In this document: positions 6,506-12,993 of the stretch, piece by piece
How positions within the stretch are numbered: position 1 is the stretch's first letter
Layout: each line of letters opens with the position of its first letter
Program-made: the position numbers and the translations under genes
NCBI GenBank assembly: GCA_902791085.1
Contig: CADAUN010000015.1
Coordinates: 1 to 15,180, forward strand
Origin: an uncultured Erysipelotrichaceae bacterium
Lineage (GTDB): Bacteria; Bacillota_I; Bacilli_A; RFN20; CAG-826
Reading direction: 5' to 3'
Length of the DNA: 15,180 nucleotides
The notes under the pieces: model-generated
What the model was told of the DNA's origin: nothing
Database searches by the model: none
Seen by the model: the letters and a program-made list of their open reading frames with translations, nothing else

Positions 6506-7699
6506 TTAATAAGGGTGATCAAATTGGATGGAGAAGTGGTATTTGGAATCAATTTTTTGAAATTCTTTGATGACGGCATCGGCGATTTCCTCGCGCTTGT
6601 TTTCATCCATATAAGGAAGTAAGACATCAAAAGAAATCGTCGAAAAATCAGGGCCTTTTTGGATTTGAAAATCGTGGATGGATGCTTTGTCGTCGATGGA
6701 CTGAACGATGGCTAATGCACGGGCTTTGTAGGTGTCATAGATGGGGTTCCCAACCTCTACCGGATCGACATGAATCGAAACTTGAACGCGAAAATCATGA
6801 CGGATTTCTCGCTCGATAGAATCGATGAGCTCATGAGCTGCGACCAGGCTCAATGATTGATTCACTTCAACGTCAAAGGTGACAAATTGATTGCTGGCAC
6901 CGTAAGAATGAATAATGAAATCATGCACACCAAGCACTTGTTGGTGGGAGAGCACTTTCTTTTGAATTTCTTGAGATAAGGCTTCATTATTGGGTTCGCC
7001 AATTAAAGGATCAGAAGCTTCTTTAATCATCGCGATTCCTTCATAAATAATAAATAAGGATACGGCCAAGCCAATCCAGGCATCTAAGAAATTCCAATGC
7101 AAGGGACTGATGGCGAAAATGGCGCTTACCAAAACTAAAGCAGTGGTCAATACATCCATCAAAGCATCGACGCCTTGTGCTTTTAAGGCCAAGGATTGGA
7201 TGCATTTCGCTAAGGCTAGATAGACATAACCTTGCAAAATCTTAATCAAAATAGAAATGCCTAAGAAAGTCAAAGTCAAAACATCATAATCAACCAATGT
7301 GCCTTCGACAATCTTAGTGATGGACTCCCTTAAGAATTCCACTCCGACAAATAAGACCAAAATCGAAACAATCAAAGCCGCAATATATTCAATACGTTGA
7401 TGGCCGAATGGGTGTTCTTGATCGGGTCTTTTGGAAGAAAGACGGAAACTAAATAAGGTAACTAAACAAGAAGCCATGTCTGAAACGTTATTCATGGCAT
7501 CAGCCAATAAGGCAATTGAGAAAACTTGCCAATCGCTCTTTGCAGCCAATAAAAAGGCGGCCGTCAATTTCATTGCTACCAGCAAGAAATTGCTACTTAA
7601 GCCAAACCATGCGGCTAAGACGCCATGAGCGATCCGTACTTTTTCGTCATGGACGTTACGATAATTTCGAATGAATAAACGACGAAGCAAGGTAACCAT
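6506..7699 (-). CDS. Cation diffusion facilitator family transporter
   Basis: This is a membrane antiporter that exports divalent metal (Zn, Mn, Fe or Co) in exchange for protons. The 397 residues hold about six membrane segments up to about 215, then a cytoplasmic domain. The TM2 metal site reads DAMNNVSD (67-74), with Asp67 and Asp74, and is followed by EHPFGHQRIEY at 95-105; the TM5 site reads DALMD (178-182). Because the site is Asp-rich and lacks the usual HxxxD pair, Mn or Fe may be favoured over Zn (inference). The C terminus carries two copies of a ferredoxin-like cytoplasmic dimer domain, about 256-313 and 339-397. No ribosome site precedes the ATG. Adjacent desulfoferrodoxin suggests a link to metal and oxygen stress. 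Confidence 0.93.
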   Translation of the reverse strand: MVTLLRRLFIRNYRNVHDEKVRIAHGVLAAWFGLSSNFLLVAMKLTAAFLLAAKSDWQVFSIALLADAMNNVSDMASCLVTLFSFRLSSKRPDQEHPFGHQRIEYIAALIVSILVLFVGVEFLRESITKIVEGTLVDYDVLTLTFLGISILIKILQGYVYLALAKCIQSLALKAQGVDALMDVLTTALVLVSAIFAISPLHWNFLDAWIGLAVSLFIIYEGIAMIKEASDPLIGEPNNEALSQEIQKKVLSHQQVLGVHDFIIHSYGASNQFVTFDVEVNQSLSLVAAHELIDSIEREIRHDFRVQVSIHVDPVEVGNPIYDTYKARALAIVQSIDDKASIHDFQIQKGPDFSTISFDVLLPYMDENKREEIADAVIKEFQKIDSKYHFSIQFDHPY

Positions 7700-7732
7700 A
7701 ATGTGAAGATATCGTATAGTCTATTTCATTTT

Positions 7733-7750
7733 TTAGTTAGTGCAAACTAA
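7733..7750. promoter_or_regulatory. Dyad in the cdf upstream region
   Basis: TTAGTT and AACTAA arms (6 bases each) flank AGTGCA, about 35 bp upstream of the cation transporter start. It is a plausible operator for a metal-responsive regulator by position only. Confidence 0.35.
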
Positions 7751-7754
7751 TGTT

Positions 7755-7775
7755 ATCTAGTATACAAAACTAGAT
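7755..7775. promoter_or_regulatory. Dyad between the divergent cdf and hemolysin III genes
   Basis: ATCTAGT (7755-7761) and ACTAGAT (7769-7775) are perfect 7-base arms around a 7-base loop, ending 5 bp before the -35 box of the hemolysin III promoter. It could be an operator serving one or both divergent genes. Confidence 0.4.
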
Positions 7776-7779
7776 TATC

Positions 7780-7807
7780 TTGACTTTGAAACGAATAATG
7801 ATATTAT
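7780..7807 (+). promoter_or_regulatory. Promoter of the hemolysin III gene, placing +1 at the start codon
   Basis: TTGACT (7780-7785), a 16-base spacer, and TATTAT (7802-7807) form a good sigma-A-type promoter. The -10 box ends 7 bases before the ATG at 7814, so transcription should start at or within a base or two of the start codon. Confidence 0.65.
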
Positions 7808-7813
7808 GAAACC

Positions 7814-8479
7814 ATGGAACCAAGAAAAACTGCCTTACCTCGCTACACCATATCACAAGAACGAGCCAATTCGTTTTCTCACTTTTTCGGTTATGTTTTG
7901 GTCCTTTTAGGCGCCCCATCATTGTTACAAAAAGCAGCGGCATCGGGAAACTGGATTTCGCTTCTTTCCGCAATCGTCTTTTTAGTCGCAGCGGGGGTGC
8001 TTTATTTAGGAAGCGCCATCTATCACATATTGCCGCCTTCCGATGAAAAACGGGTTTGGCGCGTATTGGATCACAATAATGTATTCCTTCTGATTATGGG
8101 GACTTATACTCCCTATTGTTTGGTTGGATTGCATTCTTTTCCCGCTTGGGGCTATGCCATTTTTGGAATCGTAATGTTTCTTGGCGTTTCTGGCATTGTT
8201 CTTAACTCCATCGACTTAACGAAATTTAAAGTCTTTTGCTATATTGACTATCTCTTAATGGGATGGACCATCATCATCTCCTTTTATCCTTTAACAGAGG
8301 CGATTGGTTTTTGGAACGGCACCTTCTTGCTCTTGTTAGGCGGACTTGCTTATAGTTTTGGGGCAATCCTATATGGACTAGGAGCAAAAAAGAGCCAATG
8401 GTTGCATTTTGTCTTTCATCTTTTCTGCCTCTTAGGTACTGCATTGATGTATTTCTCCTTGCTTCTCTATGTCTTTTAA
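7814..8479 (+). CDS. trhA: Hemolysin III / PAQR-type membrane protein (TrhA)
   Basis: This 221-aa protein belongs to the hemolysin III family of seven-helix membrane proteins related to PAQR receptors; bacterial members have been linked to membrane lipid homeostasis, and the hemolysin name is historical. Family signatures are ERANSFSHFFGY near the N terminus, SAIYH around residue 70, LDHNNVFLLIMGTYTPY around 93-108, and a C-terminal FVFHLFCLLG. The His residues of these motifs form the presumed metal site. Hydrophobic segments cover almost the whole length. The start has no ribosome site: the promoter -10 box ends 7 bases before it, so the message looks leaderless. smpB follows after 43 bp with its own -10 box. 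Confidence 0.92.
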   Translation: MEPRKTALPRYTISQERANSFSHFFGYVLVLLGAPSLLQKAAASGNWISLLSAIVFLVAAGVLYLGSAIYHILPPSDEKRVWRVLDHNNVFLLIMGTYTPYCLVGLHSFPAWGYAIFGIVMFLGVSGIVLNSIDLTKFKVFCYIDYLLMGWTIIISFYPLTEAIGFWNGTFLLLLGGLAYSFGAILYGLGAKKSQWLHFVFHLFCLLGTALMYFSLLLYVF

Positions 8480-8493
8480 GAGAGGAAATCGGC

Positions 8494-8514
8494 TATAATC
8501 TTTTCGGATTAGGA
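8494..8514 (+). promoter_or_regulatory. smpB -10 box and ribosome site
   Basis: TATAAT at 8494-8499 lies 24 bases before the smpB ATG, followed by AGGA at 8511-8514, 8 bases before the start. No convincing -35 box is seen upstream, so this may be a weak or activated promoter in the gap after hemolysin III. Confidence 0.5.
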
Positions 8515-8522
8515 ACCGATTT

Positions 8523-8996
8523 ATGAGCCGCAAGAAAGATAATTCCGTTTTGTTAGAAAATCGTCGGGCATATCACGATTATTTTTTGAGCGATTTTATG
8601 ACCGCAGGCTTGGTTTTAACCGGCACGGAGATTAAATCGTTACGCGCTCATAATGCCACCATCAGCGATGCTTATGTTCTCATTCGAAATGGCGAAGTAT
8701 ATGTTGTGAATATGCATATTGCGCCCTATCGCGAGGGGAATATTTTCAATGTCGACCATTTACGGGATCGCAAGCTCTTATTAACCAAACAGGAAATCGG
8801 TCGATTGCAGAAAAAGATCACTGCCACCGGTTGCACTTGTGTGCCAATAAAATTATTTTTAAGCCACGGCTATGCCAAATTGGAGATTGCGGTTGCCAAA
8901 GGAAAGAAATTACACGATAAACGTGAAGCTTTGAAAGAAAAAGATTTGAATCGCGAAGTTCAAAAAGGCAATCGCGTGCGCGATTATGAGGAATAA
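8523..8996 (+). CDS. smpB: SsrA-binding protein SmpB
   Basis: SmpB binds tmRNA and carries it into stalled ribosomes to tag incomplete peptides and free the ribosome. The 157 residues are typical. Visible family features are NRRAYHDYF at 13-21, AGLVLTGTEIKSLR at about 28-41, NMHIAPYREGNIFN, the RDRKLLL segment, and a basic C-terminal tail (KGKKLHDKREALKEKDLNRE) that mimics mRNA in the decoding centre. No tmRNA gene is present in the window. The stop is only 2 bp from the next start, and GAGGAA at the end of smpB serves as that gene's ribosome site, so smpB, folC and the ECF gene form one operon. Confidence 0.97.
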   Translation: MSRKKDNSVLLENRRAYHDYFLSDFMTAGLVLTGTEIKSLRAHNATISDAYVLIRNGEVYVVNMHIAPYREGNIFNVDHLRDRKLLLTKQEIGRLQKKITATGCTCVPIKLFLSHGYAKLEIAVAKGKKLHDKREALKEKDLNREVQKGNRVRDYEE

Positions 8997-8998
8997 GT

Positions 8999-10222
8999 AT
9001 GACGATAGAAGAGATTCAAATTCAATTGGACGGTGCCAGATCGTTTCGACATTATGACAACGAGAATTGGGAGCGCTTCTTTTTGCAACAAAAGAAAGAA
9101 TTTACTTATCCTTATGTTGTCGTCACTGGAAGCAATGGAAAAGAAGACGTGGCATATTATCTTTCTTCGATAGAAAAAGAAGCGGGATATGTTGTGGGTT
9201 ATTTTGGGGTTTCGCGTGTTTTGCCTTCAAAAAACGACATCCAAGTCAATGGAAAATCAATTCCGGATGGCGACTTTATTCGTATTTATAGCCAATATGA
9301 GCAAGATTTTCGCCGCTCCTCTTTATCCGATTTTGAAATTTTGCTTTGGATTTCCTTGGTCTTTTTTGAGGAGCAAAACGTTTCTTTAGCCATCTTAGTC
9401 GCAGGAATGGGTGGCCAAAATGATGCGACTAACCTGCCACGTCATAACCCATTGTTAGTGATTATCACCTCCGTTTCTTTGGAACATACAGCCGTTTTGG
9501 GTACGACTTTATCGGAAATCGCAACTGAAAAAGCGGGTTTATTAAAGGAACGAGGCCAATGTTTAATTGGTCATCTTCCTGACGCCGCGTCAGAAGCAGT
9601 GCGGCTAGAAGCCCAAAAGAAACGAGCCAGTGTCTTTACGGTGGATTCTTGCCATTATTTTACCTATCAGGATCCTTATTTCCGTTTTGATTATGTACCC
9701 TATACAAAATTAGAAATTCTTTCCCCGGCACGTTATTTGTTGGACGATGCCGCGTTAGCGATTGAAGCGACGAAAATTTTACGTCTTCGTTTTCCTGTTT
9801 CCGAAGAAGCGTTACGTAGGGGTTTATTCGTAAAACCGCTCCCTTGTCGCATGGAACGCCATCGCCAGGTGATTTTTGATGGCGCTCATAATCCTGAAGC
9901 CATGGATTTGTTGTTAAAAAGCGTGATGCCTCTTACCAGTGGCAAACCTTTGCACGTTCTTTTCGCTTCCATGCGTGACAAAAACATCGCTAGCGAGCTT
10001 TCACGAATTGGAACGGATGCCAAAGATATCACGTTAACCACTTTTTCGCATCCTTATGCAAAAGGAGAAATGGATTATTTCTTATATGTCGCGGACTACC
10101 CTTATGTCGAAGATGCCAAAATGGCGTTACAAAATTTAATTCATTTATATCCTGACGATTGGATTTTAGTTACCGGATCATTTGTTTTTGCCAATGCGCT
10201 TCGCCTTCAAGAAAAGATATGA
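8999..10222 (+). CDS. folC: Divergent folylpolyglutamate synthase / FolC-like Mur ligase
   Basis: The 407-aa protein has the FolC layout: an N-terminal ATP-binding domain and a C-terminal domain with VIFDGAHNPEA at about 291-301. FolC adds glutamates to folate, or makes dihydrofolate from dihydropteroate. Lys178 in TEKAGLL fits the carbamylated catalytic lysine, and EHT at 162-164 fits the His that helps bind Mg. Two sites differ: the P-loop reads GSNGKEDV, lacking the usual GKGS/T serine, and EVGxGGRxDATN reads VAGMGGQNDATN, losing the Mg-binding Glu and the Arg. Activity is therefore uncertain. It may be an active divergent FolC, a changed specificity, or a decaying copy. It overlaps the ECF gene by 4 bp. 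Confidence 0.82.
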   Translation: MTIEEIQIQLDGARSFRHYDNENWERFFLQQKKEFTYPYVVVTGSNGKEDVAYYLSSIEKEAGYVVGYFGVSRVLPSKNDIQVNGKSIPDGDFIRIYSQYEQDFRRSSLSDFEILLWISLVFFEEQNVSLAILVAGMGGQNDATNLPRHNPLLVIITSVSLEHTAVLGTTLSEIATEKAGLLKERGQCLIGHLPDAASEAVRLEAQKKRASVFTVDSCHYFTYQDPYFRFDYVPYTKLEILSPARYLLDDAALAIEATKILRLRFPVSEEALRRGLFVKPLPCRMERHRQVIFDGAHNPEAMDLLLKSVMPLTSGKPLHVLFASMRDKNIASELSRIGTDAKDITLTTFSHPYAKGEMDYFLYVADYPYVEDAKMALQNLIHLYPDDWILVTGSFVFANALRLQEKI

Positions 10223-11004
10223 ATCGTCGTTTCACGGAGATTGAAAAAGTATCTTATTCGGCGTTGCTAACCGCAATTGCTGTCGTGCTTGGGTCGGTGA
10301 GTAAATTCATTGTGATCCCACATTTTGGTTCTTTTTTGTCTTTTTCTTTTACGCCGTCTATCGTTTTATTCGCCTCTTTGGCTTTAGGTCCTGTTTATGG
10401 AGCGATTGTTGGAGCTCTTGCTGATTTTTTGCCCGCCATGTTAGTGCCGACGGGGGCATATAACTTTTTGCTGACCATCACTTATGCTTTGCTTGGTTTC
10501 TTGCCATGGTTTTTAGAACGTTTGACCCGTCGTTTTCGGTCAGCTTTTTCGAAGCCGTGGATTGTTTTGTGTTTTTTGCTTCTTGAATATGCCGCGGTCA
10601 TTTATTTCTTTTATGGCACTTCTTTGTTAGATCAACGTTTTGATGCTTCTTGGCTTAAAGCCTTAGTGTTGGCCATCAATGGGGCGCTCGATGTTGGGTT
10701 ATTGGTGGTTTTATCCGTCTGGAATCATCATCTTCAAAAGCAGGGAAAGGCGGATACTAATATTCCTTCTTTATATGAAATGGCCTTTCTTGCCTTGATT
10801 TTGGATTTTGCTTTGCTGGTATTGATGAAGGCGATGGATTATGACCTCTATTTCATTCTTTTTGCCTCGAACAAACGATACAGTTATTGGCTCTTTGTTG
10901 CTATGCTCTTAATGACCTCCCCAATTCAAGTGGCAATGATGGCCATTCTTTGCCCTTGGTGGCTTACCTTATTGATGCGTTTGCATCCTGAAAAATCCGT
11001 CTAA
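10219..11004 (+). CDS. folT: ECF transporter S component, probably folate (FolT-like)
   Basis: The encoded membrane protein has about 261 residues; the start used is ATG at 10219, which overlaps the folC stop as ATGA, rather than an in-frame ATG 60 bases upstream inside folC. ECF S components capture a vitamin and are driven by a shared EcfAA'T module, absent here. The N-terminal part shows LLTAIAVVLGSVSK, GPVYGAIVGALADF and LVPTGAYNFLLTI, a pattern typical of FolT-type folate S subunits, and linkage to folC supports folate. It is longer than the usual 170-200 residues, with extra hydrophobic segments in the C-terminal 100 residues. The substrate is inferred, not shown. Confidence 0.75.
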   Translation: MNRRFTEIEKVSYSALLTAIAVVLGSVSKFIVIPHFGSFLSFSFTPSIVLFASLALGPVYGAIVGALADFLPAMLVPTGAYNFLLTITYALLGFLPWFLERLTRRFRSAFSKPWIVLCFLLLEYAAVIYFFYGTSLLDQRFDASWLKALVLAINGALDVGLLVVLSVWNHHLQKQGKADTNIPSLYEMAFLALILDFALLVLMKAMDYDLYFILFASNKRYSYWLFVAMLLMTSPIQVAMMAILCPWWLTLLMRLHPEKSV

Positions 11005-11020
11005 TAAATCGTTTCACGCA

Positions 11021-11049
11021 TTGAAAGAGACGGCTATTTTGAGTATATT
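11021..11049 (+). promoter_or_regulatory. Promoter of the winged-helix regulator gene
   Basis: TTGAAA (11021-11026), a 17-base spacer, and TATATT (11044-11049) form a clear sigma-A-type promoter. AGGAGGA at 11071-11077, 9 bases before the ATG at 11087, is a strong ribosome site and decides that start over in-frame codons at 11021 and 11078. Confidence 0.78.
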
Positions 11050-11086
11050 CTTAAGTTGCCGATGCCAATCAGGAGGAATGCTTTTT

Positions 11087-11449
11087 ATGGCGTTAGTCGA
11101 GATTCAGAGAAGTGATGGTTCGTTAGTTCAATGTGATACGGAAAAGCACACATTATCTTATTATCGATATCATGTGCGTTTCACGCCGCTCGAATGGAAA
11201 ATCGTTAAAATGTTGTATGATGCGAGACCCAATGTGGTTTCCCGTGACGATTTGATTCAAATGATTTGGGAAAGCGAAGGCGGCGAAGGACGTTATCAAG
11301 AATTGAAAGCGAGCGACCGCCCTTATCCGACTCGCACCATTGACGTCCATATTTCTTCGATTCGTCGTAAACTTGCTTACATCAAAGGCGCTCGTATCGA
11401 TTCCGTGTATGGGGTTGGATATCGCTTGTTGATGTTAAAACGATTCTAA
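11087..11449 (+). CDS. Free-standing OmpR/PhoB-type winged-helix DNA-binding protein
   Basis: The 120-residue protein is almost entirely a trans_reg_C (OmpR/PhoB) winged-helix domain: FTPLEWKIVKMLYDARPNVV, RDDLIQMIW, then TRTIDVHISSIRRKLAY as the recognition helix region, and VYGVGYRLLML as the closing beta hairpin. There is no receiver domain, no membrane segment and no partner kinase nearby, so it is not an ordinary response regulator. An insert of about 18 residues (near GGEGRYQELKASDRPYP) lengthens the loop before the recognition helix. It has its own promoter, and an IS element begins about 40 bp after its stop. Targets are unknown. Confidence 0.85.
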   Translation: MALVEIQRSDGSLVQCDTEKHTLSYYRYHVRFTPLEWKIVKMLYDARPNVVSRDDLIQMIWESEGGEGRYQELKASDRPYPTRTIDVHISSIRRKLAYIKGARIDSVYGVGYRLLMLKRF

Positions 11450-11488
11450 GCAAAGAAAGTAGCAAAAATGGATGCCCGAACAATGATA

Positions 11489-11510
11489 TGTACCCAATAA
11501 ACTGGACAAG
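11489..11510. repeat. Terminal inverted repeat of the IS, orfB side
   Basis: TGTACCC then AATAAACTGGACAA read inward. The orfB stop codon is 11511-11513, directly next to this repeat. Confidence 0.8.
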
Positions 11511-12290
11511 TTAATTGGATTGTATCATAAGGCCGACATGGATGCTTCCCTGAATTTTGAAGGGGGGCATCCATTTTGTTTTACCCTTGATCCTTTCGCT
11601 GTTGTAATAATTGATGTATTCGTCTATTGCTCTATGCAAATCGCCAAACGTTTTAAACTCCGATTCATGGCCGTAGAGCATTTCGTTTTTGAGGGTTCCG
11701 AAGAACGATTCCATTATGCAATTGTCAATGCGATTCCCTTTTCCGGACATTGATTGGACAATTCCTTTTTCCCTCAATCTGCTCTGATAGGTTTGATGCT
11801 GATATTGCCAGCCCATATCGCTGTGCATTATTAATCCTTCTAGATTCGGGTATTTGCTAAATGCCCGATCCAGCATTCTGTTGGTTTGCTCCAAATTGGG
11901 CGACAACGACAAATCCCACGCCACAATGTCGCCCATCCCCATATCGAGAATCGGGGATAGATAAGCTTTGCCAAACGGGCAATTGAACTGCGAAACGTCG
12001 GTCGTCCATTTTTTGTTCGGCCCGTCGCTTATGAAATCTCTGTTGATGATGTTTTCCGCGATTCGGCCGACCTCGCCGACATACGAATGATATTTCTGCC
12101 TCTTTCTTTTGCCGGACAGGCCCATTTCATTCATCAGTCTTTGGATCTTTTTGTGGTTGGCGACGATGCCGTCGTTTCTCAAGGAAGCATGGACTCTGCG
12201 AACGCCGTATCTCTCTTTGTTTTTGTAGAAGACGTCTTTGATGTGTTCCTTCAATTCCCCGTCTTTGTCTTCTCTGCCGAATCTTTGCAA
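11511..12290 (-). CDS. IS3-family transposase OrfB, DDE integrase domain (out of frame with OrfA)
   Basis: The catalytic half of an IS150-like transposase. The rve DDE triad is visible: Asp in WTTDVSQF, Asp in MHSDMGWQY, and Glu in ESFFGTLKNEM. The given start is a TTG in frame, but homology continues upstream through QAKVIKAVQ, SITVLLTISGLPKSTYYFEL to about 12411, with no ATG, as expected of a frame translated only after frameshifting. The open frame reaches 12440. It is shifted by two positions relative to OrfA rather than the usual one, so OrfAB fusion would need a second shift or repair of a one-base deletion near 12414-12417. Likely non-functional. Confidence 0.85.
   Translation of the reverse strand: MQRFGREDKDGELKEHIKDVFYKNKERYGVRRVHASLRNDGIVANHKKIQRLMNEMGLSGKRKRQKYHSYVGEVGRIAENIINRDFISDGPNKKWTTDVSQFNCPFGKAYLSPILDMGMGDIVAWDLSLSPNLEQTNRMLDRAFSKYPNLEGLIMHSDMGWQYQHQTYQSRLREKGIVQSMSGKGNRIDNCIMESFFGTLKNEMLYGHESEFKTFGDLHRAIDEYINYYNSERIKGKTKWMPPFKIQGSIHVGLMIQSN
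11538..11577 (+). terminator. Hairpin inside the IS that could stop plus-strand readthrough
   Basis: ATGGATGCTTCCC (11538-11550) pairs with GGGGGGCATCCAT (11562-11574) over 13 bp including two T-G pairs, with an 11-base loop and TTTGTTTTA following. It lies in antisense to the end of orfB and would terminate transcripts coming from the upstream regulator gene. Confidence 0.55.
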
Positions 12291-12432
12291 TTCGAAATAA
12301 TAGGTCGATTTGGGCAGGCCCGATATCGTCAGAAGGACGGTTATGCTGCATTTGGATTCCTTTTGGACGGCCTTGATGACTTTCGCTTGCTCGCCTTGGC
12401 CGGCTAGGCCGTCTTTTCTAATTCCAAGGCTC

Positions 12433-12912
12433 TCAATTTTTTAGGTACAGATTCTCCGCCTCTAAATATTTGCTTCTCTCTCTGAGCAGCTTGAGCTCTT
12501 CTCGCTCGGTCGGGGTCAGTTTGGCTTTCTTTTTGGGCATGGTCGCGATCGAGGCCCCTCCTTTTGGGGGCCTTCCCTTCTTTAGACATTCTAAGCCATC
12601 CATGCCTTTTTCTCGATATTTCCTCACCCATTGGTAAAGCTGGCCGGAGCCTATGTGGGCGTTTTTGGCGACGTTTGTTATGGAATCGCCCGATATAACC
12701 TTTGCGACCAGATCGAATCTTTGCTCCGCCGTCCATCGTTTGTTGGAAGAATTGTGCCTCAGCCCGTCGACGCCCAGGTCATCGAAAGCTTTCGCCCATG
12801 AACGAACGTGTTTTAGGAAACCTTTCCTAGAAATACCCGACGGCACAAAATCTCGTTTCCCTTCTTTGTACTTGCGAACGCAGTCAAGTTTGAATTTCCA
12901 ATCGTATTTCAT
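12433..12912 (-). CDS. IS3-family transposase OrfA, helix-turn-helix subunit
   Basis: The 159-aa protein has a double helix-turn-helix layout of the IS150 OrfA type: WKFKLDCVRKYKEGK near the N terminus, then RWTAEQRFDLVAKVI and NVAKNAHIGSGQLYQWVRKY, which recognise the terminal repeats. A leucine-zipper-like tail (LLRERSKYLEAENLYLKN) follows. AAGGGG lies about 9 bases before the ATG. The end reads CTA AAA AAT TGA, containing a candidate A_AAA_AAT slippery heptamer. A -1 slip there reads on as KKLRALELEKTA and then meets TAG at 12404-12406, instead of entering OrfB. Confidence 0.88.
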   Translation of the reverse strand: MKYDWKFKLDCVRKYKEGKRDFVPSGISRKGFLKHVRSWAKAFDDLGVDGLRHNSSNKRWTAEQRFDLVAKVISGDSITNVAKNAHIGSGQLYQWVRKYREKGMDGLECLKKGRPPKGGASIATMPKKKAKLTPTEREELKLLRERSKYLEAENLYLKN

Positions 12913-12933
12913 GAAAAATACCCCTTTCCTGTT

Positions 12934-12955
12934 TTTGTCCAGGATTAGGGGTACA
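12934..12955. repeat. Terminal inverted repeat of the IS, orfA side
   Basis: Read inward on the minus strand, TGTACCC then CTAATCCTGGACAA. It matches the other end at 16 of 21 positions. Confidence 0.8.
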
Positions 12956-12993
12956 TCTCACTTCAAGGAAGACGCCCTAAAAAAGTAATTTCC

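Larger units (their letters stand above)
11489..12955 (-). mobile_element. IS3-family insertion sequence, IS150-like, probably inactive
   Basis: About 1467 bp bounded by imperfect terminal inverted repeats of about 21 bases. Both ends read TGTACCC inward, then share CTGGACAA at positions 14-21; 16 of the 21 bases match. Two overlapping transposase frames of IS3 type fill it, oriented on the minus strand. The outer flanks (left ...AATGATA, right TCTCACT...) show no 3-5 bp target duplication. Codon use is more GC-rich than the neighbouring housekeeping genes, which fits foreign origin. Confidence 0.85.

Noticed and set aside
10159..10218. Earlier ATG for the ECF gene inside folC
   Set aside because: The added 20 residues (with several Cys) do not look like an S-component N terminus, and the ATGA overlap at 10219 is the usual arrangement in this genome.
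11021..11086. Earlier start for the winged-helix gene
   Set aside because: That region holds the -35 and -10 boxes, and the AGGAGGA site fits the ATG at 11087.
12404..12736. Minus-strand frame of 110 codons within the IS
   Set aside because: It is the -1 frame of OrfA; only its last dozen codons (KKLRALELEKTA) are meaningful, as the continuation after a frameshift.
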